A DNA stretch of 19,662 nucleotides, taken from Rhodobacterales bacterium (GTDB lineage: Bacteria > Pseudomonadota > Alphaproteobacteria > Rhodobacterales > Rhodobacteraceae). The notes below the pieces were generated by a model. The model was not told the DNA's origin. It saw only the letters and a list, made by a program, of their open reading frames with translations, and did no database searches. Each line of letters begins with the position of its first letter. The first letter of the stretch is position 1. Made by a program: the position numbers and the translations under genes. The stretch covers positions 1,503-21,164 of the forward strand of contig JAACVA010000208.1 of assembly GCA_009992615.1 (NCBI GenBank), in the 5' to 3' direction. Of the stretch, positions 1-6,308 are shown piece after piece.

Positions 1-747
1 GTGGCGCAGGTGCAGGAAAGGCTCGAAGAGGTTAACAGATCATTTACCAAGCCGGTGATTGTCACAGGCCATCCCGAAATCTGGAAAAATGCCATCGCAG
101 GTGCCAAGATCGTGCCCGATGATGAAACACTCAGCCTGACACCCGAGGCGCATGATCTGATTGTGCACGCCATGGCGCTGCACTGGGCAGACGATCCGGT
201 CGGACAACTGGTGCAGGCGCGGCGGGCGCTCAGGCCCGATGGCCTGTTTCTGGCCGTGTTTCTGGCAGGGCAGACGCTGCACGAACTGCGCTCTGCCTTG
301 GCACTGGCGGAAACTGCCCTGCGTGGCGGGCTTTCGCCCAGGGTCGCCCCGATGGGTGAAATCCGTGATCTCGGCGCGCTGTTGCAGCGGGCCGGATTCG
401 CCCTGCCTGTGGCGGATTCGACGGCGCTGACAGTGACCTATGACAATGCGCTGCACCTGATGCGCGATCTGCGCGCCATGGGTGAAACCAACGCACTTGC
501 CGCGCGCGACCGTCGCATCGCGCCCCGCGCATTGTTTCCGCAGACGGCCGCGCTGTATCAACAGCACTTTGCCGATGGCCCCGACCGGGTGCGCGCCACC
601 TTTGATCTGGTGTTTCTCACCGGTTGGGCCCCCGACGAAAGTCAGCCAAAACCGCTGCGCCCCGGATCGGCAAAGGCGCGGCTTGCCGATGCCCTTGGGG
701 TGCCGGAAATCGCCACGAAAGACCCCGCCGCGCCGCGGCGCGATTGA
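1..747 (+). CDS. BioC/NDUFAF5-like SAM methyltransferase, 5' end cut off
   Basis: The open frame runs from the window edge, so the start lies outside; the GTG at position 1 is probably an internal codon. The 248 visible residues resemble the methyltransferase-domain family (BioC/NDUFAF5-like) common in Rhodobacterales. Visible landmarks are the HDLIVHAMALHWADDP block (about residues 51-66), a following ARRALRPDGLFLAVF segment typical of motif III of class I methyltransferases, and the conserved HELRSAL and LMRDLRAMGETNAL segments. The classical glycine-rich SAM loop is not recognisable; the equivalent position reads PVIVTGHPEIW, which is usual for this subgroup as I recall it. Family members are roughly 30 residues longer at the N-terminus. 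The substrate is unknown. hemH follows after 60 bp on the same strand with no terminator between them, so the two may be co-transcribed. Confidence 0.75.
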   Translation: MAQVQERLEEVNRSFTKPVIVTGHPEIWKNAIAGAKIVPDDETLSLTPEAHDLIVHAMALHWADDPVGQLVQARRALRPDGLFLAVFLAGQTLHELRSALALAETALRGGLSPRVAPMGEIRDLGALLQRAGFALPVADSTALTVTYDNALHLMRDLRAMGETNALAARDRRIAPRALFPQTAALYQQHFADGPDRVRATFDLVFLTGWAPDESQPKPLRPGSAKARLADALGVPEIATKDPAAPRRD

Positions 748-807
748 CCCCGGGCCAAAACCCTTTATCTCCCCTCAAATACCCAGACGAACGGAGCGGG
801 ACTTACC

Positions 808-1899
808 ATGCTGGATGCCAAATCCACCGACGGCACACCGATGTTTACGGCAAAGGATGCCGTGTGCCCGATGCACGCCCCCGCCGATCACCCGAAGATT
901 CCGCCGTCCAGGGTGGGCATCCTGCTGGCCAATCTGGGCACGCCCGATGGCTATGACTATTGGTCGATGCGCCGGTATCTGAACGAATTTTTGTCGGACC
1001 GCCGTGTTATTGATTATTCCCCGTTGATCTGGCAACCATTGCTGCAACTCATCATCCTGACGAAACGTCCGTTTTCGTCAGGTGCGAACTATAAATCCAT
1101 CTGGAATCACGACGCGAACGAAAGCCCCCTTGCCACCATCACCAAGGCCCAGACGGCCAAGATCACCCAGACGATGAAGGCGCGGTATGGTGACAATGTG
1201 ATGGTCGATTACTGTATGCGTTATGGCAATCCGTCGACGAAATCCAAGGTGCGCGCCCTGATCGAAGCGGGGTGTCAGAAAATCCTGTTTTTTCCGCTGT
1301 ATCCGCAATACGCCGGCGCCACTTCGGCCACCGCCAACGATCAGTTGTTCCGCGCCCTGATGGACGAAAAATGGCAACCCCCGGTGCGCACGGTGCCCGC
1401 CTATTTCGAGAATCCGGTTTACATTGATGCGCTGGCGCAGTCGGTCGAGCGCGCCTATGCCGCCATGGAGACCAAACCCGACATCTTGGTCACGTCCTAT
1501 CACGGCGTGCCCAAACGCTATTTGATGGAGGGTGATCCGTACCACTGCCAGTGCCAGAAGACGACACGCCTTCTGAAAGAGCGGCTTGGCTGGTCCGATG
1601 ACCGGATCAAAACGACGTTCCAGTCGCGCTTTGGTCCCGAGGAATGGTTACAGCCCTATACCGTGGAAGAGGTTGCGCGCCTGGCGGAAGCGGGCAATAA
1701 ACGAATCGCGGTGATCGCGCCTGCTTTTTCAGCCGATTGCATCGAAACCCTGGAAGAGATCAACGAGGAAATCCGCGAAAGCTTTGAAGAGGCCGGCGGT
1801 GAAAGCTTTACCTATATCCCCTGCCTGAATGACGACGACGCGCATATCACCGCCTTGAGCACGGTGATCGAGGAAAACCTGCGCGGCTGGCTGGATTGA
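808..1899 (+). CDS. hemH: Ferrochelatase
   Basis: This enzyme inserts Fe2+ into protoporphyrin IX to make protohaem, the last step of haem synthesis. The 363-residue product has the family blocks in order: GILLANLGTPDG (37-48), YCMRYGNPS (135-143), FFPLYPQYAGATSAT (161-175), SYHGVP carrying the likely metal-handling His232, GDPYHCQCQKT, FQSRFGPEEWLQPYT, and PAFSADCIETLEE with Glu314 as the conserved acidic partner. The roughly 34-residue N-terminal extension with CPMHAPADHP is, from memory, usual in Rhodobacterales. A GGAGCGGG ribosome site lies 9-10 bases before the ATG. A terminator follows about 26 bp after the stop. The gene competes with the magnesium chelatase subunits encoded at 15.9-18.6 kb for the same porphyrin. 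Confidence 0.97.
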   Translation: MLDAKSTDGTPMFTAKDAVCPMHAPADHPKIPPSRVGILLANLGTPDGYDYWSMRRYLNEFLSDRRVIDYSPLIWQPLLQLIILTKRPFSSGANYKSIWNHDANESPLATITKAQTAKITQTMKARYGDNVMVDYCMRYGNPSTKSKVRALIEAGCQKILFFPLYPQYAGATSATANDQLFRALMDEKWQPPVRTVPAYFENPVYIDALAQSVERAYAAMETKPDILVTSYHGVPKRYLMEGDPYHCQCQKTTRLLKERLGWSDDRIKTTFQSRFGPEEWLQPYTVEEVARLAEAGNKRIAVIAPAFSADCIETLEEINEEIRESFEEAGGESFTYIPCLNDDDAHITALSTVIEENLRGWLD

Positions 1900-1925
1900 T
1901 CGGCACAAACGTCCGATCAGGCATT

Positions 1926-1966
1926 AAAAAAGCGACCGAAACAGCTCGGCCGCTTTTTCATTTTTC
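1926..1966. terminator. Bidirectional intrinsic terminator
   Basis: A hairpin pairs AAAAAGCGACCGA with TCGGCCGCTTTTT around the loop AACAGC, with one A-C mismatch in the stem. It has a T-rich tail on the plus strand (CTTTTTCATTTTT) and, read on the minus strand, a T-run (CTTTTTTAA). It lies between the convergent hemH and the small minus-strand gene ending at 1982, so it can terminate both. Confidence 0.85.
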
Positions 1967-1981
1967 GACTGATGCTGTGGA

Positions 1982-2161
1982 TCAGTTGGAAGCAACTGCA
2001 ACAACCAGCGCCAGCAGCAGCAGCGGAACGACAATACCGCCGGACGAAGACGTGGTTTCTTCGACAATAACGGTGGGCTCCAGAATGGGAGCGGCAAGGC
2101 CACCGGCAAAGGCGCCGGTTGCGGCGATCGACAGAACGGCGGCAAGTGCGATTTTCTTCAT
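1982..2161 (-). CDS. Small secreted or membrane-anchored peptide (59 aa)
   Basis: The product begins MKKIALAAVLSIAATGAFAG, a clear Sec signal peptide with a likely AFA cleavage site near residue 19. A short acidic stretch follows (EPTVIVEETTSSS, 29-40), then a hydrophobic C-terminal helix, GGIVVPLLLLALVVAVASN (41-59). A GGAG ribosome site sits about 8 bases before the ATG, and a bidirectional terminator lies just past the stop, so the gene looks real despite its size. Peptides of this type (signal, GG, acidic linker, C-terminal helix) are familiar to me from Rhodobacterales genomes, but I know of no function. The neighbouring hemH points the other way, so the association may be only positional. 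Mature, it would be about 40 residues, probably held in the inner membrane by the C-terminal helix. Confidence 0.8.
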   Translation of the reverse strand: MKKIALAAVLSIAATGAFAGGLAAPILEPTVIVEETTSSSGGIVVPLLLLALVVAVASN

Positions 2162-2256
2162 AACATTACTCCAGTATCGCCTGGTGCCGATTTTTACTGA
2201 GGACGGCAGCAGGCACCCAAGACTGTACCTCGTAACTCTCTTTAATCAGCATTGCA

Positions 2257-2268
2257 TTGCATATGCAA
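2257..2268. promoter_or_regulatory. 12-bp perfect palindrome upstream of the small peptide gene
   Basis: TTGCATATGCAA reads the same on both strands. It lies about 96 bp upstream of the 59-aa peptide gene and 43 bp past the stop of the L,D-transpeptidase gene. It is preceded by a GCATTGCATT direct repeat. It could be an operator, but no promoter is clear next to it. Confidence 0.25.
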
Positions 2269-2310
2269 ATGTCAGCTTGCTGGGTTCTTGGGTGTAACGC
2301 AAGAATTTCG

Positions 2311-2907
2311 TCAAATAAGCAACACTTGTGTGCCGATCCTGGTGAAGGCAAACAATTGGGCGATATGCTCATTGTACAACCCGACACATCCATTGGAAGA
2401 TCGCCGACCGATCTTGCGGGTGTCATGGGTGCCATGGATGCGATAATACGTCCAGCTTAGATGCAATGCATGTGTTCCCAAGGGGTTATCCGGGCCGGGA
2501 GGCACAAAATCGGGCCATTCCGGGTTACGCTCTTTCATTGATGGCGTCGGCCGCCAGCTGGGCCCTTCCACCTTTTTCACAACTTCGGTCCGCCCCTTCC
2601 GCGTCAGATCCTCGGTCAGCGGCACAGATGTTGGAAACAGTTTGTAAATCGATTCATCCTCGGACCAAAAGTGCAGGGCGCGGGACGTTATGTCGACCAG
2701 AATCACGCCGTTCGTCAGCGTATTGAAATAAGGGCGCCAGTCCAGCATCCGAAAGCTCGACAAATTTCGCCGATTCGTGGTGGCCGGGGGCAGATATTCG
2801 GTGCTGTTTTCCAGCGCTCGCGCCGGGGCGGCCCATACGGCGGACGCAGCGGCGGCAGTTGCTAAAAAGTGGCGCCGTTTGGCAGTGCTCTCTTTGTTTT
2901 GCGCCAT
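2311..2907 (-). CDS. L,D-transpeptidase (YkuD), Tat-type signal
   Basis: The product is a 198-residue YkuD-domain protein, expected to cross-link or modify peptidoglycan or attach lipoproteins in the periplasm. The catalytic region reads YYRIHGT (His158) and, 15 residues on, SSNGCVGL with Cys174 as nucleophile, matching the HG...S-x-G-C signature. I chose the ATG at 2907 over the upstream frame start at 2982 because AGAGG lies about 8 bases before it, and because the protein then opens with AKRRHFLATAAAASAVWAAPARA. That is a twin-arginine type signal (RRxFL, residues 11-15) followed by a hydrophobic stretch and an AxA-like cleavage site near 29-31. It is divergent from the CAP lipoprotein gene, with 176 bp between them. 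The domain identity is firm; the export route is inferred. Confidence 0.88.
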   Translation of the reverse strand: MAQNKESTAKRRHFLATAAAASAVWAAPARALENSTEYLPPATTNRRNLSSFRMLDWRPYFNTLTNGVILVDITSRALHFWSEDESIYKLFPTSVPLTEDLTRKGRTEVVKKVEGPSWRPTPSMKERNPEWPDFVPPGPDNPLGTHALHLSWTYYRIHGTHDTRKIGRRSSNGCVGLYNEHIAQLFAFTRIGTQVLLI

Positions 2908-3083
2908 GGCGCACCTCTGTGGTTGCTTACCCAACGGTATGGAACCGATCATTACAGACAAATATCCTTCGTCGCAATTCAAACTGGCGCGAACGTGCCG
3001 ACCTGCCCGATGCCGGGGGTTTCAACTGGCCGAGGTTTGCTTGTAAGACTGAAGGCAACAATTGTTCCAGGGTGATCCCGTTG

Positions 3084-3596
3084 ATGAATCGTCGTTTTGT
3101 TCTTTCGATACCCGTTCTTGCGGCCCTCGCCGCCTGTGCCACCCCTGAACCGCCGCGGCTGGGCAGCGATGGCAAGCCTTTGGCGCGACTTTATCGCATC
3201 AATTCTGCCGACACGGCCGAAATCCAGTTTCGGATGTTGGATTCGGTCAACGCCCTGCGACAGGCGGCGGGCGCCGTACCCTTGCAACTGAACGCCGAAC
3301 TGAACGCCGCCGCCGCCACCCATTCGCGCGACATGGCGGTGCAGAATCGGCCCTGGCACTTTGGCTCTGACGGATCGTCTCTGCTGGATCGGGTGCAGCG
3401 CGTTGGCTATACCGGCGCGCCTTTGGGTGAGAACATCAGCGAAACCTATGAAACCGAGATCGAGACGCTGGCCGCCTGGGCCACCGATCCAGTCCAGCGC
3501 GATGTGATGACCGACCCGCGGGCGCGTCACCTCGGCTTTGCCTGGTTCCAGGAGGACAGCGGCAAAATCTGGTGGACATTGGTGACCGGGGCCTGA
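3084..3596 (+). CDS. CAP-domain (SCP/PR1, YkwD-like) lipoprotein
   Basis: The 170-residue product has a lipoprotein signal: MNRRFVLSIPVLAALAAC, with lipobox LAAC and the lipidated Cys at 18. The rest matches bacterial CAP/YkwD proteins: a first helix with VNALRQAAGAVPLQLNAELNAAAATHSRDM, then RPWHFGSDGSSLLDRVQRVGY, GENIS, and a C-terminal LGFAWF...IWWTLVTG strand pair. The AxxHSxDM His and the GENI segment are family hallmarks. The enzymatic role of bacterial CAP proteins is unsettled. I placed the start at 3084 because AGGGTGA sits 9 bases upstream; an in-frame GTG at 3072 overlaps that site. The last codons lie inside an 11-bp tandem repeat. Two YkuD genes flank it on the opposite strand, which suggests a cell-wall or envelope setting. 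Confidence 0.85.
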   Translation: MNRRFVLSIPVLAALAACATPEPPRLGSDGKPLARLYRINSADTAEIQFRMLDSVNALRQAAGAVPLQLNAELNAAAATHSRDMAVQNRPWHFGSDGSSLLDRVQRVGYTGAPLGENISETYETEIETLAAWATDPVQRDVMTDPRARHLGFAWFQEDSGKIWWTLVTGA

Positions 3597-3633
3597 TCGG
3601 CGCCTGACCGGGGCCTGACCGGGGCCTGACCGG
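3580..3633. repeat. 11-bp tandem repeat (unit GCCTGACCGGG)
   Basis: Copies of the unit begin at 3591, 3602, 3613 and 3624, with an older, less perfect copy at 3580 inside the CAP gene. The two central copies are identical and the first differs at two bases. Each unit carries a TGA, and the first of these is the stop codon of the CAP gene. A small CCTGA/TCAGG hairpin (3625-3639) follows. The array fills the 38 bp between two convergent genes. Confidence 0.85.
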
Positions 3634-3634
3634 C

Positions 3635-4144
3635 TCAGGGGCGAATCACTATCTGTGTGCCGGTCTTGACCATCGCGTAAATTTCCTCGATCTCGCTGTC
3701 TGAAACCGAGATACAGCCCCAGGTCCAGTCATCCTTGCGATTGCGCCGGATCTTGTAGAATGGCCCGCGCCCGTGAATAAAGATGTCGCCCCCCGGGCTT
3801 TGGCCTATGGCCTCGGCCTTGGCGCGGTCAAATTCATTGGGATAGGAAATACCCACTGACAGGTGAAATCGGCTGTCCGGGTTGCGACGATCAATGAAAT
3901 AGACCCCTTCCGGTGTCTTGCCATCGCCCTCAACCTGCTTGTGGCCCATCGGGGCGAACCCCAGATCAAACCTGTATGTCTTCAGCCGCTGGTTGTTGTG
4001 CATCAGATACATCGTTCGCTGGCCTTTCAGCACAACGATCTGGGTCACTTCGGGGCCGCTATAGCTGCGGAACTTGGAACGTTCGCCACAGGACGCCAGC
4101 GCGAACAGGGCAAGGCCCAGAACAAGGAATCGAATAAAACGCAT
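3635..4144 (-). CDS. L,D-transpeptidase family (YkuD) lipoprotein
   Basis: The 169-residue product starts MRFIRFLVLGLALFALASC, a lipoprotein signal with lipobox LASC and Cys19. The YkuD catalytic segment contains IFIHG (His124) and DWTWGCISV (Cys144); a Thr stands where many family members have Ser in the S-x-G-C motif. LGFAPMGHKQVEGDGKTPEG and FIDRRNPDSRFHLSVGISYPN are typical of the ErfK/YbiS/YafK-like branch. An in-frame GTG at 4156 would add four residues. I prefer the ATG at 4144, since the GAGG at 4160-4163 is too close to the GTG, although it is rather far (14 bases) from the ATG. It is convergent with the CAP gene, and its stop is 38 bp from that gene's stop. Confidence 0.85.
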   Translation of the reverse strand: MRFIRFLVLGLALFALASCGERSKFRSYSGPEVTQIVVLKGQRTMYLMHNNQRLKTYRFDLGFAPMGHKQVEGDGKTPEGVYFIDRRNPDSRFHLSVGISYPNEFDRAKAEAIGQSPGGDIFIHGRGPFYKIRRNRKDDWTWGCISVSDSEIEEIYAMVKTGTQIVIRP

Positions 4145-4224
4145 GGGGGTGCTCACTGCCTCATTTTTTTCAGACCTTAACAGATTTAGGTCACATCGTG
4201 AAACCTGTGATCAGCCTGCCGCGT

Positions 4225-5010
4225 TCACGGTTTCGCGTCTGTGTCCTGCCCAAGACGCTGTTCGATGGCGGTGAGCCGCGCAAGCACCTCGTCACGATAG
4301 GTATCGGTCTTTTCATTGCCCTCTACGTTGTGGGCATCCTGCATCGAGTTGACGATCAGACCAACCAGCAGGTTCACCACCGCAAAGGTCGTGATCATGA
4401 TGAACGGCACGAAGAACAGCCAGGCATAGGGATAAACGCCCATCACCGGCCGCACGATGCCCATCGACCAGGATTCCAGCGTCATCACCTGAAACAGCGT
4501 ATAGGCTGATCGGCCAATGTCACCGAACCAGTCCGGAAAGCTTTGCCCGAACAGTTTTGTCGCCATCACGGCGCCGATATAAAAGATCAACGACATCAAC
4601 AGGAACACCGACGCCATGCCGGGCAGCGCAGTGACGAAACCCTCGACCACCCGGCGCAGGCTGGGCGCGACCGAGATCACCCTGAGCAATCGCAGGATGC
4701 GCAACGCCCGAAACACCGAGGCGACCTGCCCACCCGGGGCCAGAGAAATCGCAATGATGGTGAAATCGAACAGGTTCCAACCGTTGCGAAAGAACCGTGG
4801 CCCATAAGCCACGATCTTGGCCGAAAGTTCGGCCACAAAGATCATCAGGCACAGCGAATCCAACGCCGGAATGATCGGCCCGGTGGCATCCATCACCGGG
4901 TCAGATGTTTCCAGCCCCAGCAGCACAGCATTGAACAGAATAACCGCGAGGATGAAGTTGGTCACGTCAGCGCGTTCGATAAAACCGGCAAGGCGTTGGC
5001 GAAAGGTCAT
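4225..5010 (-). CDS. NavAb-type bacterial voltage-gated sodium channel
   Basis: The product is a 261-residue single-domain six-helix cation channel, expected to act as a homotetramer in the inner membrane. S1 starts near residue 18; S4 carries arginines at every third position (R101, R104, R107, R110 in RALRILRLLRVI); the pore helix and filter read TLFQVMTLESWSMG (171-184). TLESWSMG is the NavAb-class selectivity filter, and its Glu predicts Na+ preference. S6 is ITTFAVVNLLVGLIVNSMQ (206-224). A C-terminal heptad-like segment, YRDEVLARLTAIEQRLGQ (238-255), matches the tetramerising coiled coil. Length agrees with NavAb (about 267 residues). AGAGGAAG precedes the ATG. The stop of the upstream methyltransferase gene is only 15 bp away, so the two are probably one transcript. 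Confidence 0.95.
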   Translation of the reverse strand: MTFRQRLAGFIERADVTNFILAVILFNAVLLGLETSDPVMDATGPIIPALDSLCLMIFVAELSAKIVAYGPRFFRNGWNLFDFTIIAISLAPGGQVASVFRALRILRLLRVISVAPSLRRVVEGFVTALPGMASVFLLMSLIFYIGAVMATKLFGQSFPDWFGDIGRSAYTLFQVMTLESWSMGIVRPVMGVYPYAWLFFVPFIMITTFAVVNLLVGLIVNSMQDAHNVEGNEKTDTYRDEVLARLTAIEQRLGQDTDAKP

Positions 5011-5025
5011 GGCTTCCTCTGGTGG

Positions 5026-6267
5026 TCAGGCCTGGGCGATATGGCTTCGATGGAACCGCGCCGCAAGTTCGACATGCGGCGACCAGCGAAATTGATCCAC
5101 CACCTGCACCCAGTCCAGCATATATCCAGAATCGCTCAGAATACGGGCATCCCGCGCAAAGGTGACAGGGTTGCACGAAACAGCGGCGATCACCGGAACC
5201 TTTGCCATGGCAAGGTTGCGCATCTGCGCCTCGGCCCCGGCGCGGGGCGGGTCAATCACCACGGCATCGAACGCGGCCAGTTCATCGGGCAACAGCGGTC
5301 GGCGGAACAGATCGCGCCGGGCATGGGTCAGACGTTTCAGCCCCTGCGCCGTGCGCCAGCCCCGATCCATCGCTGCCAGCATGTCGGCCACACTTTCCAC
5401 CGCGTGCACCTCGGCCTTTTGCGCCAGGGGCAAGGCAAAGGTGCCGCAGCCGGAAAACAGATCCGCCACCCGCCGCGCATCACCCACAGCGCGCAGAACG
5501 GCGGCGGTCAGGGCGGCCTGCCCTTCGACCGTCGCTTGCAGAAACGCGCCGGGGGGCGGTGTCACCTTGGCGGGCCCCATCGCATGTGTTGGGGCGCGTC
5601 GGGTGACGATCACCTCATCCTCCCAGACGAGACGCGCCAGATCATGGGCATCGGCCAACCCGGCCAGCGCCATGCGCAGCGGCCCATCCAACGGCTTGCC
5701 GCCGCTGACCGTCACGTCCAGCCCGGCCTTCGACCAGGTGACCGCGAGGCCCAGTTCGCCCTTGCGCGATCCGTGCTGCGTGACAATGGCCTGAAACGCC
5801 GGCATCCCTGCGAGAATGCCGGGGTGCAGCAGGTGACAGCCGCCGATTTCGGTGATTACGCCCGAGGCGCGACCGTGAAACCCGACCAGCGCCCCCTTTT
5901 TCGTGCGCCGCCCGGACAATGTGGCACGCCGCCGGCTGTTCGGCGGCGAGGTATCGGGGCCAGACAATGGCGCCTCGATCCCCTGGGCGGCCAGCGCCTG
6001 ACGCACCACATCCACCTTCCAGTCGGCAACGAATGTGTCACGCGCATGTTGCAAGGCGCAACCGCCACAGGCCTTGTAATGGGTGCAGGGCGGCGTCACC
6101 CGATCAGATGACGGCACAATGATGCGCGGCACCTCGATCCGGTTGCCCGACACTTCGCCCGCAATCACCTCACCGGGCAGGGTGCGGGGGGCAAAGACCG
6201 GGCCAAAATCGGCACTGCGCGCAATGCCGTCGCCCTGATGCCCCAGTCGTTCGATGGTATATTCCAT
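5026..6267 (-). CDS. RlmD/TrmA-family 23S rRNA (uracil-C5) methyltransferase
   Basis: This 413-residue RumA/TrmA-family protein should methylate uracil C5 in 23S rRNA using SAM. An N-terminal TRAM-like segment (residues 1-52) precedes an iron-sulfur cysteine set, C61, C67 and C70 (CTHYKACGGC) plus C144 (GGCHLLHP). The SAM motif is ADLFSGCGTF (268-277), followed by VIDPPRAG (337-344) and the catalytic nucleophile Cys365 in VSCNPVTFARD. Glu400 in SPHVEL is in the place of the family's base. The four cysteines favour the RlmD/RlmC type over TrmA, but the exact target uracil cannot be read from the sequence. The gene lies 41 bp after the ABC exporter gene and 15 bp before the channel gene, all on the minus strand. 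Confidence 0.93.
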   Translation of the reverse strand: MEYTIERLGHQGDGIARSADFGPVFAPRTLPGEVIAGEVSGNRIEVPRIIVPSSDRVTPPCTHYKACGGCALQHARDTFVADWKVDVVRQALAAQGIEAPLSGPDTSPPNSRRRATLSGRRTKKGALVGFHGRASGVITEIGGCHLLHPGILAGMPAFQAIVTQHGSRKGELGLAVTWSKAGLDVTVSGGKPLDGPLRMALAGLADAHDLARLVWEDEVIVTRRAPTHAMGPAKVTPPPGAFLQATVEGQAALTAAVLRAVGDARRVADLFSGCGTFALPLAQKAEVHAVESVADMLAAMDRGWRTAQGLKRLTHARRDLFRRPLLPDELAAFDAVVIDPPRAGAEAQMRNLAMAKVPVIAAVSCNPVTFARDARILSDSGYMLDWVQVVDQFRWSPHVELAARFHRSHIAQA

Positions 6268-6308
6268 GGTTGCGGGTTATCTGCTGCCGCGCCGCCCGGC
6301 AATCCCTG

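Noticed and set aside
1924..2145. 73-codon minus-strand frame over the terminator
   Set aside because: It covers the hairpin, lacks a ribosome site, and the overlapping 59-codon frame has a clear signal peptide and ribosome site instead.
4185..4222. TCACA/TGTGA inverted repeat between the YkuD and channel genes
   Set aside because: Only five paired bases, with the opposite orientation to a CRP/FNR-type site; it could arise by chance.
4543..6111. 522-codon plus-strand open frame
   Set aside because: It lies opposite the channel and methyltransferase genes, is rich in His, Arg, Gln and Pro, and has no recognisable domain; it is an antisense shadow typical of GC-rich DNA.
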